NCBI GenBank assembly: GCA_025716855.1
Contig: JAIXMQ010000050.1
Span: forward strand, 62,001 to 126,000
Length of the DNA stretch: 64,000 nt
Direction of reading: 5' to 3'
Source of the DNA: Pilaira anomala
Lineage: Eukaryota > Mucoromycota > Mucoromycetes > Mucorales > Mucoraceae
Each line of letters begins with the position of its first letter. Positions within the stretch are counted from its first letter, which is position 1. The notes beneath the pieces were generated by a model. The model made no database searches. It saw only the letters and a list, made by a program, of their open reading frames with translations, and was not told where the DNA came from. The translations under genes were made by a program, and so were the position numbers. Of the stretch, positions 35,601 through 46,241 are shown piece by piece.

Positions 35601-36328
35601 TCTATCAAAGTCATCATGATCTGAGCAGCTAAAGCTGCATTTTCAACCAAGATCATGGAAGGATGTTCTGTAATATAAGGTTTCGTATCGATATCTTTCA
35701 TATCAATATCCACATCATCGTCTATGCGTTGTGTATTATCCATATCTAAAGTCGCATCTGGATCATTGAAAGATACTTGTGAAGTAAACGAGAATTGAGA
35801 GTCAAAATTAGGTTGTGAGTTATTTTGAAATGGGATGGCAGATACAAGTGTGGTCTGAGTCGTCGTAGGTGAATTGGGATATGAGTCAGGGTAAAGACCT
35901 ACTGCCACAATGTGTGATAGCATTTGAAAGGTACCGCTTAGTATGTCGACCCAAGGATTCTCTTGACCTTGTTGTAAATCGGAAACGATGGTATCGGCGT
36001 CAAATGTGGTGGTAAGTAAAGTTGAAAGTAGTTTCAAGATGAAGGACCATTGGTATGGGTGACGACTAGCAGTCAAGTCTCCAAATGGAATCAAGTGTGA
36101 TATTAATGTTTGGGCTGAAATGAGGTCGGTTTGAGTTGCAAATGTCAAATAGGATTCGAGTAAAGGATCGGAGACTCGATTAAACGAAAAGATGGAGGTG
36201 AGTAATAAATCTAATAAAAGAGTATTAGTTATTTCATCCATTGATTTCAATCGATATCGTTTTTACCACAGAGTTCTGTTTCTTGATCGCCAGCTTCAAG
36301 GCATTCTTTTGTTGGCGCAACCCACTAA

Positions 36329-36367
<39 letters not shown>

Positions 36368-36472
36368 AAAAACAAGTGACAAATAATTTTTGTTTATCTT
36401 TACTTGTTCAGAGGTAAAACCATGTAAATAAGCATATCGAAGAATAACTTCGAGTTGATTTACTGGTGCCAT
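32637..36472 (-). CDS. MED5: Probable Mediator tail subunit 5 (MED5/NUT1)
   Basis: A large alpha-helical protein of about 1,130 residues. Starts MAPVNQLEVILRYAYLHGFT at 36472. A short second exon (WVAPTKECLEAGDQETELC) follows. Its donor GTAAAA pairs with an acceptor at TTTATTAG about 55 bp on, with a good branch-like ACTAAT. The main exons then run DLLLTSIFSFNRVSDPLLES, a D/T-rich spacer, SIESSLKELKALTGLLNACS, then LTELLHIGLISHIHLRKIVD and TGMISYFQKKFLDFTLSGII, followed by LCEELLGGHSAIALTCLRQL. It ends IIEEVWPNAFI at the stop 32637-32639. The size, repeated helical blocks and the 'FLDFTLSGIILILCEELLGG' region resemble fungal MED5. There is no catalytic domain. The call rests on family-like pattern rather than a diagnostic motif. 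Poly-A runs of about 31 and 26 lie in the first intron and before the start. Confidence 0.65.
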
Positions 36473-39400
36473 TATTAGTGTTGTTATTGTTGGTTTAGAC
36501 GAAATAAGAAAGAGTAAAAAAAAAAAAAAAAAAAAAAAAAAAGAGTAACAGGAAAGGCTCAAAGTAGATATTATCTTTCGCGTTCGCAACAGTCACATAC
36601 AGTTCACGAATTCACTTTATTTCTAATGCGATAAGATGGAATTGAGTTACATTTGTTATTTACATACTAAACTTATGTTTAATATGTTTATGATTGTGAT
36701 GTACATTAAGTCATGATATCTTGATCCTTCAGGGTGATGATGATAAAAAGACGGTAGGAAATTTTGTTAATATAAGTACGGCGTCCTTCAAGACGCAAAC
36801 GAAGCTTCGGTACGTATTGATAATGCTGGTATTCCTGCTGATACTCGTCCCATTTATCCTTTTGAAAATTAAACACAGGCGCATATTATGTATGAATAAT
36901 TTTTTTTTTAATATACTCGCTATGAAGTTACCTTCAATGCTGAGCTTTTATATGTGATTCAAAACTTTAAATATGATCTTTATATTAGAACAACAAAGAA
37001 ATAACATACTTTTTTTTAAAAAATACATGTACTCGGTGGACGAAATACGGATGCATTGGTAATATTCCCAATCTTGTTTTCGTTTGACCTTAGTTTTTTT
37101 TTACTGGCACTCATATTTAAAGTTTTGAATACAGTGTTGTATTGGGTTGTGATCGGTGGTAGAAGGGTAAAGTAGCGCTAGATAAAACCTGAAATGGAGT
37201 TCTAACTATGTTGCAATAAAAAATAACTAAAAGCGAATTTAATACTTTGTTTTCTTATTTGTCTTAATATAATAGCTTGTTGATTAGGTTGTGTTTTCTT
37301 CTCCGAGAGAATCTTGTTCGAATATACTACGATAACTTACACGTCAAAGGTACAATAAAAATATCAGAAAGGTTAAAAAGGACCGATTTATTACAGAAAA
37401 ATATTTTTATTGAGCTGTATATTTGAGGCCTCCTTAGTCACATCTTCCTTTTTAATTTCAATAGTACTATGGTGGAAGACCATATGGGGATATTGGTGTT
37501 TCCATGTAGTGTACCCGAAGGATGGTGCTGATACAGTTGATCATAAGAAAACTGTATCCAATATCGACAATCAGACGGACACCATTAACAGCCTATACGT
37601 GTGGGCTATTGTATACAAACATCACCTGGTGCTAATGCTCTTTAGGACAAATCTGCCAATATATAGATATATTTACGAGACTTTTCTATTAAAAGATGAT
37701 ACAGAGTCAATATTTTGAAGAAAAAGCACAATGTTTGTTCTATAATATACCATCAAATTTACTTGAGGGCGATACAGGTGAGGTGTCATTGAACGTATCA
37801 CGTCACCAGTAACAAATATAGCCTCTTCTTTCATACAAATTTGCATACAATCAACTGCTTTTTTGAAGGTCAGCGAGAGATTAATCCCAACTTAAAGGAT
37901 TGCTATGTTTGCCTGTTCTTCTTATAGTAGAGGATGCGTCGCATCGACCAGGCTTGTTTAAGCCCAAGTTGTTTGAATAGTGGATAATACATGATTTCGT
38001 AGTCAAATACAGCATTATCAAAATTCGTGAGCTTTTATTTTCTTATTCAATCTCGTAGATTTAACTGTCGTTTACTTACAAATAAAACTAGTTTATTGAT
38101 AAAGAAGGTTAATGGATGCGGTTTTATGAGATCCGACTGTGCGAAAGTTTCAAAACCACGTGACTATATTATCAAGTTTGTAGAAGTTATATCGAGGGAT
38201 TTTCTACTGAAACTTTTATTTTTAAATATGAATGTATGTTTAGAATACTAAAGGAGTATTTTAAAGCTACAATTTAGATGTTTTGATGAAATTTTTATTT
38301 TTTTAGGTCAAGGTCAAGTAAATGTTTTTTAAAACATGAAAAAAGTGTTAAGTATTTATATAAATTTTTCGCTCACGTGATGTCGGAAATAGATTTCTGA
38401 TAATATTATTGGCTAGCACACATCTTTGAAGTGGATATGAGTTAAAATGTCAGTCTTAAAACTACTTATCTAGCATCCTGTCTTTTTTTTTTTTAATGAT
38501 TTTTTTTTTTTGATGTGATATTAAAAGTATAATATTCTTTTTAGCTTTCAAGTGAAAAAAGTACTTATCCTCACACCAAAATACGTAACTTCCAGAACCT
38601 ATATTATCAGGTAAAAGTTGTAATCCATGTTATTATTTGCAACAGATACATAATAATAAATCGGAAAATATATAAAACAAAAGAAATTGATCATACATTA
38701 TACTACTAGCTCTCTGTTGAAGTAACATAAACTCTGTCCTTGTTTAGTAGTGTCAACTCGTTTTTATATTTTCACAGTTTGCAAAAAAAAAAAGATGCTT
38801 TCTTAAAAGAGAATTAACGAACACCTGATATTAATTTAAATTATGCAAATTTAATTTTTTTGAGGACTGTGTAGTGTTTGACTTTTAGAAATGAAAGAAG
38901 CTTACATACATAATTTCTAAATGTTTCTAATTATACAATACATAAAACCAGTTTTAATCAAGTATTTCCTTCTTTAATTAAAAATAAAGCATCCATGGAA
39001 TATAACAGTGTAATGAAAGAAAATATTTAAATAATTTGATTTCATGTGCACTATATATGTTAATGGTAAAAAAAGTATTATGCAAAAAGACTATTCCAAA
39101 AGCAGAAATACACAGTAAAGAGAGAGAAAAAAAAAAGCACATACACAAAAAGTGATACTTCCAAATTCAACTTCATATCACACAGTGCAGCAGCGGCAGC
39201 AACTTTTCTTCACTCGTAACTATAATTAAATGCCCAACTTTTTTTGTATCAGATTCTTGAATTAAACAAGATATAACCTTTACTTTTTTTGCTTCTAACA
39301 ATTCTGAATTCACTCAATTCAAGACTTTGTATTTTGTAGCGTGATCGTAATGAATTAAGCCAAGAAATGATACAAAGATGCATTTCTCACATAAAACCCA

Positions 39401-39579
39401 ATTGAGTTATATTCAGTGCGAGAGAAGTAACTGGTAAGTAAGAATCACATGGCAGAACACAATAAGCGGTGAATGAAACCCATTAATGTGTGTATATAAA
39501 TAAAAAACACGAAAATGATGAAACGATTTATTTTTTTTTTCTTTTACAAACATACAAAAAAAAAAAAAAAAAAAAAAAA
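36473..39579. other. Gene-poor AT-rich region with coding-like relics
   Basis: No intact gene is supported. A fragment at about 36780-36880 reads VLQDANEASVRIDNAGIPAD then TRPIYPFEN and a stop, and looks like decayed coding sequence. A minus-strand stretch at about 37620-37460 (CRYWIQFSYDQLYQHHPSG, interrupted by stops) is similar in quality. Neither could be named. A palindromic CACGTG lies at about 38158. The last few hundred bases should include the promoter of the acyl-CoA synthetase gene. Confidence 0.4.
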
Positions 39580-39580
39580 A
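39556..39580 (+). repeat. A25 tract running into the start codon
   Basis: 25 consecutive A, of which the last is the A of the ATG of the acyl-CoA synthetase. Confidence 0.9.
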
Positions 39581-41833
39581 TGAGAAATACATTTTCAGTG
39601 CCAGTTACAAAAGCACAACCAGGAGAAGGACCTATTCATCGATCCATCCTCTCACCAAAAAAGTTAATGACCCAACCAGCAAAAGGAGTCGAGACTTTAT
39701 ATGACGTTTTAGAATATGCTAGTCATTCCTTCAAGGATCGTAAAGGTTTTGGATATCGTCAGTTACAAGATACCCTCACTGAAACAAAACAAGTTAAAAA
39801 AGTAGTTGACGGTCAAGAGAAAATGGAAACTAAAACTTGGACTTATTTTCAACTCAGTGAATACCATCATTATTCTTATGCTGAAGCTTCTGACATTACA
39901 AAACAAGTTGGCGCTGGTCTTCGTCAACTTGGTTTAAAAAAGGGTGATAAGTTACAAATTTCGGCTTCTACTAGGTAACTATACATACATATATATATAT
40001 ATCATAACAAAGTGATTATATATCCAACTGTTTCTTTTTTAAAACATATAGCGTTGAATGGATGTTTATGGCTCACGGTAAAAAAAAAAAAAAAAAATAA
40101 CACACGGTATTTAACAACAAATACTAACCATTCTTTTTATATATAGGTGCATTTACTCAAGCTATTACGGTCGTAACAGCTTATGATACGTTAGGTGCAG
40201 ATGGATTAAAACACGCAATAACTGAATCCGAAGCTAGTCTATGTTTTGTAAACAGTGATCAATTACCCCTTCTTGCCAAGATTTTAAATGATTGTTCCAG
40301 TGTCGACTCTATTATCTATCGCGGTGAAGCAGATTCAGATCATCTTGCACTTGTAAACGCCTTCCCTCATATCAAACGTATCATCTCGTACGAAGAATTA
40401 GTTACTCTAGGTAAAGAGAACCCTGTAGACGTTGTGAAACCCGATAGCAAAGACTTATGTTGTATCATGTATACCAGTGGCAGTACAGGTAATCCCAAGG
40501 GAGTTATGTTGACACACGGTAATGTTGTAGCTGCCATTGCTGGTGTCTGTCGTATGTTACAACATCTTTTAGAACCCAATGATACCATGATGGCCTATTT
40601 ACCTTTAGCGCACGTCCTTGAATTTTTGGTAGAAAACTTGTGTATATTTTTAGGCGTCACTTTAGGATATGGATCCATTCGTACCTTAACCGATGTCTCT
40701 GTCAAGAATTGTAAAGGTGATTTACAAGAATTTGGACCTACCATTATGACAGGTGTACCTCAAGTATGGGAAACGATTCGAAAGACTGTATTAAATAAGG
40801 TAGTGGAACGTGGCCCACGTATTCAAAAGATCTTTATGGGTGCTTTAGCTATGAAAAAGTTTTTGAAAAGTCGTAAAATGGGTACAGGTGTTTTGGATAA
40901 AGTGGTCTTTAAGAACGTAAAACAACAGTTGGGAGGTCGCCTTCGTTATTGTCTTTCGGGTGGTGCACCTGTATCTCCTGAAACCCAAGAGTTTTTAACT
41001 TTGGCCGCTTGTCCTATCTTGCAAGGGTATGGTATGACGGAATCTGTAGGTATGTGCTCTATTATGGCTCCAGAACAATGGGCATTAGGTGAAGTAGGTG
41101 CTCCTGTACCTTGTGTTGAAGTGAAATTGGTGGATCAACCTGAAGTAGGTTATCTTCATACTAATTTACCTCGTCCTCAAGGTGAAATTTGGATTCGTGG
41201 TGGTAGTATTACGTCTGGTTACTACAAACAAGAAGAGAATACAAAAGAAGCATTAACAGAAGATGGTTGGCTCAAGACAGGCGATATTGGTGAATGGACA
41301 GAACGTGGTACATTAGCAATTATCGATCGATTAAAGAACTTGGTGAAATTAAGTAACGGAGAATATATTGCCTTGGAGAAATTGGAAAGTTGTTATAAAT
41401 CTTGCACATTGGTTGAAAACTTGTGTATTTATGCTGATTCACTTTATCCTAAACCTGTTGCATTAATGGTATCACTTGAACCAGTTCTTCGTAAATTTTT
41501 AGCAGAAAAAGGAATAGAAAATGAAGACTGGGATGCACTTTGTGAAAGTAAAGAGGCTCGTAAGGTTATTTTGAAAGTATTACAAGATCAAGCTAAAACT
41601 TCAGGTTTGAAAGGAGCTGAAGTGATTGTAGATGTTTGGATCTGTAAGGATCTTTGGACACCGGAGATGAATTTATTAACCGCAGCTCAAAAGTTAAAGC
41701 GTAAGGAAATTAATAAGGCCTATGAAAAGGAACTTAAAACAATGTAAGTTATTTTTATAATGACACAATCTAGATATAGTAGTATTCTAACCATTTTGTT
41801 ATTATTATAAATAGGATCTCTGCTCAAAAATAA
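39580..41833 (+). CDS. Long-chain fatty-acid CoA ligase (FAA1/FAA4-like)
   Basis: Activates long-chain fatty acids to acyl-CoA with ATP, for lipid synthesis or beta-oxidation; probably on ER, lipid-droplet or peroxisomal membranes. Four exons (39580-39974, 40052-40077, 40147-41743, 41815-41833) join in phase to predict 678 residues. The P-loop-like AMP-binding signature YTSGSTGNPKGVMLTHGN is complete. Other family blocks follow in order: AYLPLAHVLEFLVE, GRLRYCLSGGAPVSPETQEF, QGYGMTESVG, WLKTGDIGEW and IDRLKNLVKLSNGEYIALEK (the FACS-type signature with its lysine). No peroxisomal SKL end (it ends ISAQK). The second exon is only 26 nt and the last 19 nt. The A25 tract directly before ATG is unusual. 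The choice between FAA1, FAA2 or FAA4 orthology was not made. Confidence 0.93.
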
Positions 41834-42316
41834 GATATAAAATTATTAATTTGTATTTAATCGATCTAGCAATAAAAAGCGCCCAAAAAAAAAAAAAAAA
41901 AAAAAGAATATTCCTAAGGACAAAAAAAAAAGGAGATATATCGTGTTTATTTTCTCGGGCGTAATTTTGATATACGTTGTTAGTATAGTTAATTTTTCTC
42001 ATCTTATTCTACGCCAATTCTATTCTGTATAAAAGATAAAAAGTGATAGATCAAAGGCAAAATCACATTGGAACTGAAATTCCCAAATGCGATAATTATA
42101 TTTGCTTTTTTTAGACCTTTTCCATATTGGTATACAAATTAATTGGATCAAAGATGTATATCACGCGCTCTTTACTTAACGTGTTATTCGACCTATTTAA
42201 GGTCCCAAAGCAAATAAGTATAAAAGGGACCCTTTTCCTTTTGTCCTTTGTTTCTTTCTCTCTTTTTTCTCTTTTTCTTTTTCTTTCTTTTTTTCCCTTC
42301 AACTGGTTGAGTTATA
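41834..42316. other. Intergenic region before F-box gene
   Basis: An A-rich run near 41885-41906. A strong pyrimidine (CT/T) block at 42225-42300 ends about 18 bp before the ATG of the next gene, as is common in fungal core promoters. Confidence 0.5.
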
Positions 42317-44392
42317 ATGAGTCGTAAAAAATCAGTTAAACAACAACTAGTTAACCCGCTTCGTAAACTTTCTTTATTAACTTCAAACACACACTCTTTT
42401 CGACCTGATCTCGACTTTGTTCCTGAACAGCAAGATGTACAACAAGAAGATCCTCATGAGAATAAAGACATGTTGACTTTATTTCCTAGAGAAGTTATAC
42501 TTCAAATCTTTTCCTTATTATCTTTTCAAGATTTAATTAAAGTTCAATTGGTATGATATATATATATATATATATATATATTTCGCATAATTATTAATTT
42601 TTTATTTCTATTAGACTTGCCGACTCTGGAAAAGATTAACTCAAGATAGTTCAATTTGGAGAAGTCGGCTTCAAGATTTAAATTCTAGATTTACCGATAT
42701 TTATGCTCATATGCCGTCTAAATCAATACAAGCAAATGGCTTATCTTGGAAAACAAGATACTGTCAAGCCATCACTTTAGCTAATTGGAGAATGGGAACC
42801 GTACAGAATTTATCAAAGATTGATGATAATAATGGTAGTAGGATATTATCTGTCAAATTAAGAGATAAACTGTTGGTGACATTAGCAGAGGTAACTTTAA
42901 TTATAAAATAATTTACGCTTTTTTTTTTTTTTTTTAATTTAGTCAAATATAGGATAATACAGTTAAACTCTATCAATATACAACAGAAAAAGGATTTAAA
43001 TTTAAAACCAAGTGGTCATTTGGAGATCAACCAAATACTGCTGTTGAATGTGTAGATGTATTACCTGATATTAATATTTTAGTTGTAGCACAACGAGGAT
43101 CGTAAGTTTTATTCATTATGTATATACATATTTAATAAGACTAATGAAACCTTATCATTTTTTCTTTTTTAGTAAGTGTATGTTTTATGACATCAATAAA
43201 GGTTCTAAACATGATCCAATTCAAGTATTAAAAGGTGGAAGTCATCCTTGGTTTGTACCTGATTCAATTTCAGTAAATCAAGATTATTTTGCTCTTTCGG
43301 GTAGAAAACCATCTGCTGTATTTGTATGGAATTGGAGAAAAGGTATTCGGTTATCAAATAGGGTATGTATGGCAAAAAAAAAAAAAAAAATTTTTTTTTT
43401 TTTATGTAAGCTCTATCTTATACATATAAATATATTTATAGGTGTTTGATAATCAACCTCATAACGTCTTTTTATCAGGTGATAATCTGATCACAGTGAG
43501 TGTAGATGGCGTATTACATGTTTTTGACATATTTGATAGTCAAAAAGATGCATTCACAACACATTACTTGAATGCTTGTAGTATACCCTGTATCGAATAC
43601 GATAATTCACTTAGTATCGTATTAGCACCTCATGCATCTAGAAGAATTCATCATTATCGTTGGAATCCTGCCGAACAATATTCATCAAGTGACGAAGACG
43701 AATCAGATGGTGGGCATCACTTCCCGCCACCTCAACCAACAACAACACGTCATGCATTACCACCTTTACCTATACCCTCTTCTTCTTTACCTGCAAAAGG
43801 AACCCGTCGACTATCCACAACATTTATAAATTTACTTGGTTTAAAACCAAATAATATACCCACTACATCTGTCTCTACCAGCAGTATACATACCTCCTCA
43901 CTTAAAAAAACATCAAAAGAATTTTATAAATCAGTTCGATTTCGTCGTCATTCTTCTTATAATGACTATGGATATGCCTGTCAAATGAAGACAGATCAAT
44001 ATATTCGACAACATAATCAAGAAATTAAGAAACCACCACTTCCTTTACCAAATTTCAGTGACAGGCCTCAATTGATACATTCGATTCGTACTACACCACT
44101 TGGATCCGCAGCCAAAGAAATTGTAAATGTAGCTATTCATGGTGAACGTGTGGCCACTGTCAATCGACAAGGAGATATTTCTTTATATGCACTGAATGGT
44201 ACCACAGCAGCTAGAGTCACATTGTTTTTAAATGAAAAACAGGAATGGATGAAGTTTACACAAAGAGAAGACGATGATCTATCAGATGGATATGATTTTG
44301 TTCGATCTAGGTTAGCCATGGGAGAAATGGGAATTATATTTGGAGCAGAAGAGTCATTATGGTGGCTTGATTTTGGTTGTCGAGCCATGTAA
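42317..44392 (+). CDS. F-box protein with beta-propeller-like repeats
   Basis: Probable substrate receptor of an SCF ubiquitin ligase. Six exons are visible. Exon 1 starts MSRKKSVKQQLVNPLRKLSL and contains the F-box FPREVILQIFSLLSFQDLIK, continuing across a short intron as TCRLWKRLTQDSSIWRSRLQ. Later exons show WD40-like strands: ILSVKLRDKLLVTLAE, DNTVKLYQYTT, KCMFYDINKGSKHD, AVFVWNWRKGIRLSN, and LITVSVDGVLHVFDIFDSQ. A long Ser/Pro/Thr-rich insertion (43690-44080) separates these from a last blade, VNVAIHGERVATVNRQGDIS. The WD repeats are degenerate with few WD ends, so the propeller assignment is moderate while the F-box is firm. The substrate is unknown. The stop (44392) is 77 bp from the convergent PAM2-like gene. 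Confidence 0.75.
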
Positions 44393-44469
44393 TTATTTTA
44401 TAATAATAAATAAATAAAAAAACTGTGTGTTGTGTATGTTTATTTATTAATATAAATATAACATGTGTA

Positions 44470-45999
44470 TTATAATCCAAGTGCTTCTTTTTTATTCTTG
44501 ATTAATAATTCAATCGTTTTGGCAAGTTTAGATTTCGCGGTATTAGTAATGTTAAGCTTGTGTTTTGAAGCAAAAGCCTCTACTAGGTCTTCGGGTTTAG
44601 ATTCAGAGAAAACCAGAACTTCAGTGGAGATACCGGGTGCCAGTTCCAGATTTATTTGTAATAATGGTTGTGGCTCCTCCAGACCTCGTGTACTCTCAGG
44701 CCCGGTTTGTGATTCCATAGTCAAACTGTCAATTCCTTCCGTCACAGATGAAACTTTATTTGTAGTTTTAGGTTGATTACTCAATCCACTATTAATGTTC
44801 TGAAGCTGCTTTAAAAGTAATGGATTGGCAGTACGTGCAAGTCTGGTATTGCGCTTTGGTGTTTCTTCTTCTGCTGCCATAGTTGTTGCAGGAGTAATTT
44901 TGACTGGTTTAGGCGTGGCTAGTTGCACAAAAGGTAAAAATTCAGGTACATTGGTATTAAAGACTGTCTTCACAGTAGATGAACTTGTTGTAGAAGAAGA
45001 GGATTGAGAGGCTGTAGTCGGAGTTGGATTAAAGCTGGGAATATTGGGATTAAAAGTAAGTGTATTAGAGTTGCCATGAGCTGCTGCTTTTGGACTAAAT
45101 GCTGGTACACCAGGATTAAATGTTTTCTTTGGCGATGGTTGGAAACCAGGTACATCTACATTCCATTTTGATGCATTAGTAGTAGTAGTAGTAGTAGTAG
45201 TAGTAGGCTGTGGTAATTGAGGTTGGTTTTCCACAGGCTTGGTTTCTGTTGTTATTATTGTTGGTTCAATTGGCTTCTTTGCTGTCTCCCAAAACGGGGT
45301 TTCACATAAAACAGGAAAAGAAGTTGAGGGGGCAGTGAAAGCAGGGACGGAAGTAGTAGTAGTATTAGTAGCAGTAGTAGGCTGTGGTAAAGGTGTTTTT
45401 GGCTTTTGACTTTCCCAGAATGGAGTTTCAACTAATGGTGCCTGACTCCAACTCGATACAGGAGCATTAGCAGGTCTTGCACGTTCTGGAGGCACATAAG
45501 GAGCAGGAGGAGCCTTTCGAGCAAAAGCAGTAGCCCTAGGGGGAGGAGGTCTAGTAGGAGGTTTAGTAGAGTGTCTTGCAGGAGGTCGAGACGCGACAGA
45601 TGCGCCTGCTTTTTTCTTTTTACCACCACGAGACTTTGATGCGCCAGATTTTTTACCTGGAATTGGTTTACTTAATCTTTGAGCCAAAATATGTTCTTCA
45701 GAGAGAGGTCTAAAGTTTCCTCCTCGTCTATGCAAGTTACCGGAACCAATACCACCCGCTTTGACCTTGATTGAACTATCGATAAGCGAGTTCCAGTTGG
45801 CAGGTTCTTCTTCTTCCTCTTTAACGGCCGTGTCTCCCCAGCCAGTTATTGAAAGAGGTTCATACTCATCGTCGTCTTCGTCTATGGTTTGATAACTATC
45901 GTCTGACTCATCACCTGGTCTAGTAGGTGTGTGAAATATGAAAGCACCTGTTGGTTTGTCTATTTGACTATTGTCTGTTGCTTTTACATTCCAATTCAT
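44470..45999 (-). CDS. Low-complexity protein with four PAM2-like motifs
   Basis: Single-exon gene of 509 residues starting MNWNVKATDN. Unrecognised as a whole. Composition: acidic N-terminus (EDDDEYEPL, EEEEEP), a Lys/Arg-rich segment (KSRGGKKKKAG) and a long Pro/Thr/Ala-rich middle. Two short repeats LVETPFWES and LCETPFWET occur (about 45435 and 45305). Four copies of an F/W-N-x-x-hydrophobic-P-x-F-x-P motif follow: WNVDVPGFQP (45138-45175), FNPGVPAFSP (45094-45125), FNPNIPSFNP (45022-45056) and FNTNVPEFLP (44930-44968). This spacing matches the PAM2 motif that binds the MLLE domain of poly(A)-binding protein. The C-terminal 60 residues (LELAPGISTEVLVFSESKPE..., KLAKTIELLIKNKKEALGL) look like a small folded domain. 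A cytoplasmic mRNA-linked adaptor role is inference. Confidence 0.7.
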   Translation of the reverse strand: MNWNVKATDNSQIDKPTGAFIFHTPTRPGDESDDSYQTIDEDDDEYEPLSITGWGDTAVKEEEEEPANWNSLIDSSIKVKAGGIGSGNLHRRGGNFRPLSEEHILAQRLSKPIPGKKSGASKSRGGKKKKAGASVASRPPARHSTKPPTRPPPPRATAFARKAPPAPYVPPERARPANAPVSSWSQAPLVETPFWESQKPKTPLPQPTTATNTTTTSVPAFTAPSTSFPVLCETPFWETAKKPIEPTIITTETKPVENQPQLPQPTTTTTTTTTNASKWNVDVPGFQPSPKKTFNPGVPAFSPKAAAHGNSNTLTFNPNIPSFNPTPTTASQSSSSTTSSSTVKTVFNTNVPEFLPFVQLATPKPVKITPATTMAAEEETPKRNTRLARTANPLLLKQLQNINSGLSNQPKTTNKVSSVTEGIDSLTMESQTGPESTRGLEEPQPLLQINLELAPGISTEVLVFSESKPEDLVEAFASKHKLNITNTAKSKLAKTIELLIKNKKEALGL

Positions 46000-46193
46000 T
46001 TTTATTTTAATATATGTTTTGGTGTCAAAAAAAAAGAAGTTATTAGAAGAAAAAAAAAAGGTAACCATCTATTTCGTGACTGTTGAAATATGTATCTGTC
46101 TGTTGAAAATCATAATAATCAAAAGAGCAAAAACCACGTTTGACGTATATGATTTACCGATGCACTTATCAAAATGTACTTCTTTGTTTTTTT

Positions 46194-46241
<48 letters not shown>

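Noticed and set aside
36200..36250. Start of MED5 at an internal in-frame position (KSMDEITNTLL)
   Set aside because: These bases form a good 55-bp intron (GTAAAA donor, ACTAAT branch-like site, TTTATTAG acceptor), and the real start is at 36472.
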